NCBI GenBank assembly: GCA_045534095.1
Contig: JAZSJA010000096.1
Span: 1 to 23,345 of the forward strand
Reading direction: 5' to 3'
DNA: 23,345 nt
From: UMGS1279 sp045534095
GTDB lineage: Bacteria; Bacillota; Clostridia; Oscillospirales; Acutalibacteraceae
In this document: positions 7,208-14,889 of the stretch, in pieces
How the letters are laid out: the number at the start of each line of letters is the position of its first letter
Numbering within the stretch: position 1 is the stretch's first letter
Program-made: the position numbers and the translations under genes
The notes under the pieces: generated by a model
The model's database searches: none
Told to the model about the DNA's origin: nothing
Seen by the model: the letters and a program-made list of their open reading frames with translations, nothing else

Positions 7208-9136
7208 ATGCCGGATAAAGATTTTACGTTAAACAAAGATTTCGGATTTACCGTTATAGATAACGCCTATGAATTTTTAGGCGGTCACCTTTGCGAGATA
7301 AATCTTAAAAAGGGTGCACTTTTCAGAGCTTGGGCACCAAATGCCACAGAGGTTTCGGTGGTTGGGGATTTTAATAATTGGAATACCGAAATTCATAAAA
7401 TGGAGCGGTGCTTTGGGGGAATTTGGGAAATCTTTATTCCGAATTTAAAGGAGTATGACTGTTACAAATTTGCCCTTTTGGATTCTAAAGGCAAAATACA
7501 CTTCAAGTCTGACCCCTATGCCTTCCACACCGAAACCGCACCTGCAAATGCTTCAAAACTGTTTAATATAAATAATTATGTTTGGCGGGACGAAGAATGG
7601 ATAGCAAAACGAAAGTCCCAAAAGATTTATGACAGCCCTGTTAATATATATGAGGTGCATCTACCCTCCTGGAAGCGTCAAGCCGATGGTAGTTTTTTGC
7701 CCTACGCCGAGCTGGCGGTGTTTCTTGCTGAGTATCTTAAAGTTATGGGGTACACCCATATTGAGCTTATGCCAATAACGGAATATCCCTTTGATGGTTC
7801 ATGGGGTTATCAGGCAACGGGGTATTTTGCCCCAACCTCAAGATTCGGCTCGCCTAATGATTTTAAAAATTTTATTGATATTTTTCATTCCTACGGCATA
7901 GGTATTATTTTAGATTGGGTGCCTGCCCATTTCCCAAAAGATGATTTTGGACTTTACCGTTTTGATGGCACGCCTCTTTATGAATACTCAGATCCCCTTA
8001 AAGGGGAGCATAAGGCTTGGGGCACCGCCGTATTTGATTTTGGCAGGGTAGAGGTCGCAAGTTTTTTGGTGTCCTCGGCACTTTTTTGGTTAAAAGAATA
8101 TCATGTAGACGGCATCAGAGTAGATGCAGTCGCCTCAATGCTTTATTTGGATTATGACCGAAAAGAGGGGGAGTGGAGAAAAAACTCTGTCGGAACAAAT
8201 GAGAATTTAGAGGCAGTCTGGTTTTTTGAGGAACTTAGCAAAAGGGTTTTTGGTTTTGATGAATCTGTAATGCTTATTGCCGAAGAATCTACTGCGTGGC
8301 CCATGGTCACAAAGCCAACCTATGACGGCGGATTGGGATTTAATTTCAAGTGGAATATGGGTTGGATGAACGATATGCTGAAATTTATGTCTATGGATCC
8401 CATAGGCCGTAAATATAACCATAACGCCATAACGTTTTCACTGGTTTACGCCTTTAGCGAGAATTTTATTTTGCCAATTTCCCACGATGAGGTAGTTCAC
8501 GGCAAGGGCTCTATGATAGAAAAAATGTATGGAAGCTATGATGAAAAATTTGCATCCCTTCGCACTTTTTTTGCCTATATGATGGCTCATCCCGGCAAAA
8601 AGCTGACCTTTATGGGGCAGGAGTTTGCTCAGTTTTTGGAGTGGAGATTTAACGAGCAGCTTGATTGGGGGATTTTAAATTTCAATTCCCACCGTCAAAT
8701 GCAGCATTTCGTAAAAGAGCTTAACCATTTTTATTTAAAAGAGCCTGCTTTTTGGCAACGTGATTTTAGTTGGAGCGGCTTTTCCTGGATTTCTCACGAT
8801 GATAATAATCATAGCATTATCGCCTTTAGAAGATTTTCAAATTCGGGGGATGAAATTATAGTAGTATGTAATTTTTTGCCCGTAAAAAGAGAAAATTACC
8901 GAATAGGTTTACCATATTTTGGCGAATATAGGCGTGTTTTCACCACCAACAAAAATGAATATGGCGGTGACGAAAAAAATGAAAGCCTAAAATTCAAAAG
9001 CGAAAAAATATTTATGCACGGATTGGATTTTTCTGCGGAATTTTCTATTCCCGCATTATCAACCGAATTTTTTAAATGCAGTAAAAAATTCAGCTTAAAA
9101 AAACCGAGAGAGTCGGTTGAAAAATATAAAAAATAA
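7208..9136 (+). CDS. glgB: 1,4-alpha-glucan branching enzyme
   Basis: GlgB (family GH13) cuts alpha-1,4-linked chains and rejoins them in alpha-1,6 linkage to make glycogen branches. The 642-residue protein has an N-terminal CBM48-like domain (ALFRAWAPNATEVSVVGDFNNWN) and the GH13 barrel. The catalytic residues are all visible: nucleophile Asp306 in GIRVDAVASM, acid/base Glu359 in IAEEST, and the transition-state Asp427 in SHDEVVHG, with spacing equal to E. coli GlgB (405/458/526). The ATG at 7208 follows AAAGGGAG by 7 bases; an in-frame GTG at 7187 lies upstream of that site and is rejected. It is the first gene of the glgBCDA operon, and glgC starts 19 bases after its stop. Confidence 0.97.
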   Translation: MPDKDFTLNKDFGFTVIDNAYEFLGGHLCEINLKKGALFRAWAPNATEVSVVGDFNNWNTEIHKMERCFGGIWEIFIPNLKEYDCYKFALLDSKGKIHFKSDPYAFHTETAPANASKLFNINNYVWRDEEWIAKRKSQKIYDSPVNIYEVHLPSWKRQADGSFLPYAELAVFLAEYLKVMGYTHIELMPITEYPFDGSWGYQATGYFAPTSRFGSPNDFKNFIDIFHSYGIGIILDWVPAHFPKDDFGLYRFDGTPLYEYSDPLKGEHKAWGTAVFDFGRVEVASFLVSSALFWLKEYHVDGIRVDAVASMLYLDYDRKEGEWRKNSVGTNENLEAVWFFEELSKRVFGFDESVMLIAEESTAWPMVTKPTYDGGLGFNFKWNMGWMNDMLKFMSMDPIGRKYNHNAITFSLVYAFSENFILPISHDEVVHGKGSMIEKMYGSYDEKFASLRTFFAYMMAHPGKKLTFMGQEFAQFLEWRFNEQLDWGILNFNSHRQMQHFVKELNHFYLKEPAFWQRDFSWSGFSWISHDDNNHSIIAFRRFSNSGDEIIVVCNFLPVKRENYRIGLPYFGEYRRVFTTNKNEYGGDEKNESLKFKSEKIFMHGLDFSAEFSIPALSTEFFKCSKKFSLKKPRESVEKYKK

Positions 9137-9155
9137 ACCATTAGGAGATGAGGTT

Positions 9156-10373
9156 TTGAAAAAAAGTGAATGTGTTGCCATGCTATTGGCAGGCGGACAA
9201 GGCAGTAGATTAGGTGTTCTGACCCAAAAAATTGCAAAGCCTGCAGTTCCCTACGGCGGAAAGTACAGAATTATAGATTTTCCACTTTCAAACTGCATAA
9301 ACTCAGGGATTGAAACCGTGGGCGTGCTTACTCAGTATCAACCCTTGGAGCTTAATGATTATATCGGCTCGGGTAAGCCTTGGGATCTTGACAGACTTAG
9401 CGGCGGTGTTCACGTGTTACCTCCATATCAAAAAATCGAGGGTGCAGATTGGTATAAAGGTACCGCCAATGCAATTTATCAGAATATTCCGTTTATTGAG
9501 CGTTATAACCCTGAATACGTACTTATTCTTTCGGGTGACCATATCTATAAAATGGATTATTCTGAAATGCTTGCAAAACATAAGGAAAGTAATGTAGATT
9601 GCACCATAGCCGTTTTACAGGTTCCTATGGATGAGGCGTCACGTTTTGGTATTATGAACGCCAACCCCGATGGTACAATTTATGAATTTGAGGAAAAACC
9701 CGCCAATCCCAAAAGCAATCTGGCTTCTATGGGTATTTACATTTTTAATTGGTCGGTGCTCAGAAGGTATTTAGAGCAGGATGAAAAAGATCCCTCCTCC
9801 TCAAACGATTTTGGTAAAAATATTATCCCTGCAATGTTAAATGCAGGCGAAAAGCTTATGGCTTATCCTTTTGCAGATTATTGGAAGGACGTTGGAACCA
9901 TCGATTCCCTTTGGGAGGCTAATTTGGATTTGCTTAATCCTAAGGTGGAGCTTGATTTATCCGACCCAAATTGGCGTATCTATTCCAGAACTCCCTCCGC
10001 TGCACCCCAATACATCGCCGATACCGCCGAGGTTCAAAACTCTCTCATCACCGAGGGCTGTGAGGTTTCAGGCAAGGTGGATTTCTCTATTCTCTTTGAT
10101 AACGTTACCGTTGAAGAGGGTGCCGAGGTTAGGGATTCTCTTATTATGCCCGGTGCAGTAATTAAAAGCGGGGCATCGGTGCAGTATGCTATTGTTGCCG
10201 AAAATACCGTTGTTGAAAGCGGTGCAAAAATTGGCGAGCGTCCCGAAGACGTATCCAATTTGGAGGAATGGGGAATTGCCGTTGTAGGTGCTGATCTTAC
10301 GGTTGGCAAAAATGCTTTCGTTTCGGCTAAAGCAATGGTTACCGAATCATTAAAGGAGGGCGAAAAAGTATGA
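9156..10373 (+). CDS. glgC: Glucose-1-phosphate adenylyltransferase (ADP-glucose pyrophosphorylase), catalytic subunit
   Basis: GlgC makes ADP-glucose and pyrophosphate from ATP and glucose-1-phosphate, the committed step of bacterial glycogen synthesis. The 405-residue protein has the nucleotidyltransferase loop GGQGSRLG at residues 13-20, the KPAVPYGGKYRIIDF segment, WYKGTANAIYQN, the metal-binding region LSGDHIYKMDY and the sugar-phosphate site EFEEKP. These are followed by a C-terminal left-handed beta-helix of hexapeptide-like repeats. The start is the TTG at 9156, placed 8 bases after AGGAG and giving the usual family N-terminus MKKSECVAMLLAGG; an upstream TTG at 9117 would overlap glgB and has no ribosome site. 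Its last codons overlap the glgD start (ATGA), so the two subunits are probably translationally coupled. Confidence 0.96.
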   Translation: MKKSECVAMLLAGGQGSRLGVLTQKIAKPAVPYGGKYRIIDFPLSNCINSGIETVGVLTQYQPLELNDYIGSGKPWDLDRLSGGVHVLPPYQKIEGADWYKGTANAIYQNIPFIERYNPEYVLILSGDHIYKMDYSEMLAKHKESNVDCTIAVLQVPMDEASRFGIMNANPDGTIYEFEEKPANPKSNLASMGIYIFNWSVLRRYLEQDEKDPSSSNDFGKNIIPAMLNAGEKLMAYPFADYWKDVGTIDSLWEANLDLLNPKVELDLSDPNWRIYSRTPSAAPQYIADTAEVQNSLITEGCEVSGKVDFSILFDNVTVEEGAEVRDSLIMPGAVIKSGASVQYAIVAENTVVESGAKIGERPEDVSNLEEWGIAVVGADLTVGKNAFVSAKAMVTESLKEGEKV

Positions 10374-11488
10374 AGAAAAATAACGTAATGGGCGTAGTTT
10401 TCGCCAATGTTCACGATGATATGATTCACGACCTTACAGAGGTTCGCTCTATGGCGTCGGTACCCTTTGGAGGTCGATACCGTCTAATAGATTTCCCCCT
10501 TTCAAATCTTGTAAACGCAGGCGTTTCCAAGGTGGGAATAATTCCAAAATACAACTACCACTCACTTATGGATCATTTAGGCTCAGGTAAACCATGGGAT
10601 CTTGACCGCAAAAGCGGTGGACTTTCAATTCTTCCCCCATACCTTACTCCTGAGGTAAGTATGTATGCAGGGCATATAGATTCCCTCAACACTATTATGA
10701 GTTATATTAGGAGCAGCAAAGAAGAATATATTGTTCTTTGTGATGCAGACGTGGTTGGCAACATAGATATTTCTAAAATGCTTAATGCCCATTTTGAAAG
10801 CGGAGCAGACATTACAATAGCCTATAAAAACGGTCCTCTCCCCAAAAGCAAGAATGATATTATGTCTTTCCAGATGGATAAAAGCGGCAGAATTGTTAAA
10901 ATTCGTCTACCCGAAAGCTATGGTGAAACCTGTGATTTCAGCCTAGACGTTGTTGTTATGAAACGTACCCTACTTATGGAGCTTGTTAAAACCGCAAGGG
11001 AAGAGAATATGAGCCGTAAGTGGAGCGACGTTATTTCCGCTAAAATGGAGGAGCTTAAAATCTTTGGTTATGCCGTAAAGGAGTTTGCGTGGGTTATTGA
11101 CGGAACTGAATCCTATGCAAATGCCAACTTTGCTTTGCTTAATCCCAAGGTTCGTGCCGAACTTTTCACAAACGAGCGTCCCATCTATACCAAAAACCGC
11201 GACGACGTTCCAACCCGTTACGGACTTAACTCAAAGGTTTCCAACTCTCTTATAGCAGATGGTTGCGTTATTGAGGGTGAGGTTAGAAACTGTATTATTT
11301 TCCGCGGCGTAAAGGTGGAGGAGGGCGCAAGCCTTTCAAACTGCATTATTATGCAGGACTCCATTATCCGTCGTGCCGCAGATTTAAAGTTTGTTATAGC
11401 CGATAAAAATACAGAAATTACTGAGGGTAGAGCCCTTTGCGGAGCCCCGACCCACTATATGTCCATAAATAAGTCAGCTAAGGTTTAG
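10370..11488 (+). CDS. glgD: GlgD, non-catalytic partner of ADP-glucose pyrophosphorylase
   Basis: The 372-residue protein is a GlgC paralogue found mainly in Firmicutes. It keeps the family's ASVPFGGRYRLIDFPLSN, GSGKPWDLDR and beta-helix segments. It has lost the N-terminal catalytic loop (GGQGSRL is replaced by VVFANVHDD), and the metal-binding SGDHIYKMDY is replaced by CDADVVGNID. In studied Firmicutes, GlgD has little or no activity alone but forms a hetero-oligomer with GlgC and changes its activity; the same is inferred here. The start ATG overlaps the glgC stop by four bases with AAAGGAGGG upstream. glgA follows after 10 bases. Confidence 0.95.
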   Translation: MKKNNVMGVVFANVHDDMIHDLTEVRSMASVPFGGRYRLIDFPLSNLVNAGVSKVGIIPKYNYHSLMDHLGSGKPWDLDRKSGGLSILPPYLTPEVSMYAGHIDSLNTIMSYIRSSKEEYIVLCDADVVGNIDISKMLNAHFESGADITIAYKNGPLPKSKNDIMSFQMDKSGRIVKIRLPESYGETCDFSLDVVVMKRTLLMELVKTAREENMSRKWSDVISAKMEELKIFGYAVKEFAWVIDGTESYANANFALLNPKVRAELFTNERPIYTKNRDDVPTRYGLNSKVSNSLIADGCVIEGEVRNCIIFRGVKVEEGASLSNCIIMQDSIIRRAADLKFVIADKNTEITEGRALCGAPTHYMSINKSAKV

Positions 11489-11498
11489 GAGAAAGAAA

Positions 11499-12914
11499 AT
11501 GAAAGTATTATTTGCTGCTAGTGAAGCATATCCATTTGCTATGTCGGGAGGTCTTGCCGACGTTGCAGGCGCACTTCCTAAGGCACTTAGAAGCCGCTTT
11601 GTGGGGTGCCGAGTTGTAATGCCCCTTTACGGCACCATAAGCGAGGAAATGCGGGCTAAAATGAAATTCATAACACATATTACCGTCCCCGTTGCCTGGC
11701 GCAGACAGTATTGCGGTATTTTTGAAGCACATATAGATGGTGTGATTTACTATCTTTTGGATAATCAGTATTATTTTAAAAGAGATACTCTCTATGGTCA
11801 TTACGATGATGCCGAAAGATATGCATTTTTCTCACGTGCTGTTTTGGAGATACTTCCCTATATTGATTTTATCCCCGACGTTATTCATTGTAACGATTGG
11901 CAAACGGCTATGATTCCCGTTTATAAGGATAGATATTATCACGACGGTATTTACGAAAACATAAAAACAGTATTCACCATTCATAATATTCAGTATCAGG
12001 GTAAATACGGCTATGAGCTTATGCAAGACGTTTTGGGTCTTGGGGATGACTCTGCCCATTTGGTTGAGTATGAAAACTGTGTAAACCTTATGAAAGGTGC
12101 CATAGAATGTGCTGATAGAGTAACCACCGTAAGCCGTACCTATGCCGAGGAAATTCTTACCCCTTGGTATTCCTATGGATTGGATGAGATTTTAAAGCTA
12201 CGAGCCTTTAAACTTAGCGGAATAGTAAATGGTATTGACACCGAGGTTTACAACCCTGAAACCGACCCGCTTATTTATAAAGGCTTTACAGCTGAGGATA
12301 TTTCGGGCAAGGCGGTAAATAAAGCCGAACTCCAAAAGGAAATGGGACTCCCTGAAAAACCCGACGTACCCCTTATAGGTATTGTTAGCCGACTTGTTGG
12401 TCACAAGGGCTTTGACCTTGTTAAGGCCGTTTTTGAGGATATGCTTAAAGCCGACGTTCAGTTTGCAATACTTGGCTCAGGCGAGTGGGAATTTGAAACA
12501 TTTTTCTATGATATGAAAGAAAAATATCCCGATAAAGTTGGCCTTAGACTTGGCTTTGTGCCCCAGCTTGCACACAGAATCTATGCCGGTGCAGATATAT
12601 TCTTAATGCCATCTAAGAGTGAGCCTTGCGGACTTGCACAAATGGTTGCACTCCGCTACGGCACAATTCCCATTGTCAGGGAAACAGGTGGACTTAAAGA
12701 TACCATTCAGGATAGCGGCGACGGTGAGGGTAACGGCTTTACCTTTGCTACCTATAACGCCCACGATATGCTGGAGGCAGTTTGGCGTGCACTTGCCGGA
12801 TATTCCGACCCCGATGGTTGGAAAACCCTTGTTCTTCGTGCTATGAACTGCGATAACAGCTGGAAGCGTTCAGCCGGCGAGTACCTTAAAATCTATAAAG
12901 AGCTTGCAAAATAA
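11499..12914 (+). CDS. glgA: Glycogen synthase (ADP-glucose type)
   Basis: GlgA (GT5) transfers glucose from ADP-glucose to the non-reducing end of alpha-1,4-glucan. The 471-residue protein is the usual length. It has the N-terminal SEAYPFAMSGGLADVAGALP, the HCNDWQTAMIP loop, FTIHNIQYQGKYG, VNGIDTEVYNP, and the C-terminal donor-site motif SKSEPCGLAQMVALRYGTIP, with Glu375 matching the E. coli catalytic-site Glu377. One oddity: the ADP-glucose-binding KTGGL lysine (Lys15 in E. coli) is Met15 here. The ribosome site AGGAG overlaps the glgD stop codon. It is the last gene of the operon and is followed by a terminator. Confidence 0.96.
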   Translation: MKVLFAASEAYPFAMSGGLADVAGALPKALRSRFVGCRVVMPLYGTISEEMRAKMKFITHITVPVAWRRQYCGIFEAHIDGVIYYLLDNQYYFKRDTLYGHYDDAERYAFFSRAVLEILPYIDFIPDVIHCNDWQTAMIPVYKDRYYHDGIYENIKTVFTIHNIQYQGKYGYELMQDVLGLGDDSAHLVEYENCVNLMKGAIECADRVTTVSRTYAEEILTPWYSYGLDEILKLRAFKLSGIVNGIDTEVYNPETDPLIYKGFTAEDISGKAVNKAELQKEMGLPEKPDVPLIGIVSRLVGHKGFDLVKAVFEDMLKADVQFAILGSGEWEFETFFYDMKEKYPDKVGLRLGFVPQLAHRIYAGADIFLMPSKSEPCGLAQMVALRYGTIPIVRETGGLKDTIQDSGDGEGNGFTFATYNAHDMLEAVWRALAGYSDPDGWKTLVLRAMNCDNSWKRSAGEYLKIYKELAK

Positions 12915-12948
12915 AACGTAAATATAATAACTGAATTTGTAAAAGAAT

Positions 12949-12988
12949 AGCACCTAAGACCGAATTTTGTTGGTTTTGGGTGCTTTTT
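12949..12988 (+). terminator. Rho-independent terminator of the glg operon
   Basis: A 13-bp stem (12949-12961 with 12972-12984, two G-U pairs; outer arm AGCACC/GGGTGCT) and a 10-base loop are followed by five Ts. It lies about 35 bases after the glgA stop. Confidence 0.88.
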
Positions 12989-13025
12989 AAATGCAAAACG
13001 CAGAGTACAGAATTGTTATAAGCGG

Positions 13026-13070
13026 TAAATTGTTATTTGAACGCTTAGCGTTCAAATTTACAAATTGTTT
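13026..13070. repeat. Inverted copy of the dispersed repeat, with a palindrome
   Basis: TAAATTGTTATTTGAACGC at 13026-13044 is the exact reverse complement of 2262-2280. It runs into a near-perfect palindrome, TTTGAACGCT and AGCGTTCAAA separated by one T (13036-13056), and the outer arms continue with imperfect AT-rich pairing. It lies between the glg terminator and the ABC promoter. Confidence 0.7.
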
Positions 13071-13082
13071 AATTAACATTTA

Positions 13083-13111
13083 TTGACATATATTTCTATA
13101 AGTGTTAAAAT
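13083..13111 (+). promoter_or_regulatory. Promoter of the ABC exporter genes
   Basis: A perfect -35 TTGACA (13083-13088) and TAAAAT (13106-13111) are 17 bp apart, with TGT before the -10. The expected start near 13118 leaves a leader of about 35 bases. Confidence 0.85.
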
Positions 13112-13152
13112 AGTTAGGTTATAAAAATCAGCAAAAAAGGAGAAAAGTTTAT

Positions 13153-14889
13153 ATGTTAAAACGACTTTCAAAATGTATAAGAGAATATAAGCTTACGTCT
13201 ATTTTAGCCCCCATCACAATAATGATGGAGGTTGTTATGGAAACCATAATTCCTTTTGTTATGGCAAGGCTTATAGATAACGGAATTAACAAAGGGGATA
13301 TGAGCTACGTCGGTTGGTGTTGTGCAATACTTATTTTATGTTGCGGACTTTCAATGCTTTTTGGTACCCTTTCAGCACGTTTTGCGGCAATAGCCTCGGC
13401 CGGTTTTGCCAAAAACGTACGGCACGATATGTTTTACAAAATACAAAACTTTTCTTTTAAGAGTATAGATAAATTCTCTACATCAAGCCTTGTTACAAGA
13501 CTTACTACCGACGTTTCAAACCTACAGCACTCTTATCAAATGATAATACGTATAGCATTCAGAAGCCCCGCTATCTTTCTTTTCTCCCTTATAATGGCAT
13601 TTACGGTAAATCACAAGCTTTCCTTGGTGTTTTTGGCGGCTATTCCCATTTTGGCTATTGGACTTTGGGTTATTATGAGTCACGCACATCCCATTTTTAA
13701 ACGCACCTTTAAAAAGTACGACAACTTAAATAACGTTGTTCAAGAAAATTTAAGGGGCGTAAGGGTTGTAAAATCCTATGTGCGTGAGGATTTTGAAAAA
13801 CAAAAATTTGAGGCAGCATCAGGTGATATTTATAAGGATTTTGTAAAGGCAGAACGGCTAATAGCATTTAACTCTCCCTTAATGCAGGTTTGTATGTACG
13901 CCTGTATGCTTCTTATTGCTTGGTTCGGCTCAAAACTTATTGTGTTTGATGGTATGACCGAGGGCGAGCTTATGAGTATGATTACATATGCTTTGCAGGT
14001 GCTTTCAAGCCTTATGATGCTCTCAATGATTTTTGTAATGATAATTATTTCCCGTGCCTCAGCCGAGCGTATTTGCGAGGTTTTAGGTGAGGAAATTGAC
14101 CTTAAAAATCCTGAAAGCCCTGATTTTGAGGTTAAGGATGGAAGCGTTGAGTTTAAAGACGTTACCTTTAGCTACGGCAAGAACGACTCCAGAGGCGGTA
14201 ACTGCCTTAAAGGTATAAACGTTAAAATTAATTCGGGCGAAACAGTGGGAATAATAGGTGGCACAGGTAGTGCAAAATCCACGTTTATAAGCCTTATTCC
14301 ACGCCTCTATGATGTAAATGAAGGTGCAGTTTTGGTGGGCGGTAAAGACGTTCGTGATTACGATACCAAAGCCCTTAGAAATCAAGTTGCCGTTGTTTTG
14401 CAAAAAAACGAACTGTTTTCCGGCACCATTAAAGAAAATCTGCGTTGGGGTAATGAAAATGCCACCGATGAGGAGTTAATCCATGCTTGTGATTTGGCAC
14501 AGGCCCACGACTTTGTAAAATCCTTTCCCGATGGTTATGATACTATGATTGAGCAGGGTGGTACTAATGTTTCGGGCGGTCAAAAGCAACGCCTTTGTAT
14601 TGCAAGAGCCCTACTTAAAAAGCCTAAAATCTTAATTTTAGATGATTCCACAAGTGCGGTGGATACCAAAACCGATATGTTAATCCGCAAAGCCTTTGCA
14701 GAGGAAATTCCCGGCACTACCAAGATTATAATTGCCCAGAGAATCTCCTCGGTAGAGCATGCCGATAAAATCATAGTTTTAGATGATGGAAAAATAAACG
14801 GCATTGGTAATCACTCAGAATTGCTCCAAAACAACGCAATTTATAAAGAGGTATATTATTCGCAGCAGAAAGGGGGAATCGACCAATGA
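13153..14889 (+). CDS. ABC exporter half-transporter, subunit with degenerate ATPase site
   Basis: The 578-residue protein has an N-terminal six-helix exporter domain (to about residue 310) and a C-terminal ATP-binding domain. Walker A is GGTGSAKST (369-377), with Ala in place of the usual Gly before Lys375, and the signature VSGGQ (473-477) is intact. After Walker B (LILDDSTS) the catalytic Glu is replaced by Asp498, and the H-loop His by Gln529. The subunit therefore lacks the residues for hydrolysis at its own Walker site, as in one half of heterodimeric exporters such as BmrC/LmrC/TM287. Its intact signature should complete the active site of the partner. The ATG has AAAGGAG upstream, and its TGA overlaps the ATG of the next gene. 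Substrate unknown; drugs, lipids or peptides are all possible. Confidence 0.93.
   Translation: MLKRLSKCIREYKLTSILAPITIMMEVVMETIIPFVMARLIDNGINKGDMSYVGWCCAILILCCGLSMLFGTLSARFAAIASAGFAKNVRHDMFYKIQNFSFKSIDKFSTSSLVTRLTTDVSNLQHSYQMIIRIAFRSPAIFLFSLIMAFTVNHKLSLVFLAAIPILAIGLWVIMSHAHPIFKRTFKKYDNLNNVVQENLRGVRVVKSYVREDFEKQKFEAASGDIYKDFVKAERLIAFNSPLMQVCMYACMLLIAWFGSKLIVFDGMTEGELMSMITYALQVLSSLMMLSMIFVMIIISRASAERICEVLGEEIDLKNPESPDFEVKDGSVEFKDVTFSYGKNDSRGGNCLKGINVKINSGETVGIIGGTGSAKSTFISLIPRLYDVNEGAVLVGGKDVRDYDTKALRNQVAVVLQKNELFSGTIKENLRWGNENATDEELIHACDLAQAHDFVKSFPDGYDTMIEQGGTNVSGGQKQRLCIARALLKKPKILILDDSTSAVDTKTDMLIRKAFAEEIPGTTKIIIAQRISSVEHADKIIVLDDGKINGIGNHSELLQNNAIYKEVYYSQQKGGIDQ

Noticed and set aside
10034..10429. 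131-codon minus-strand frame over the glgC/glgD junction
   Set aside because: It is a shadow of the beta-helix coding sequence on the opposite strand.
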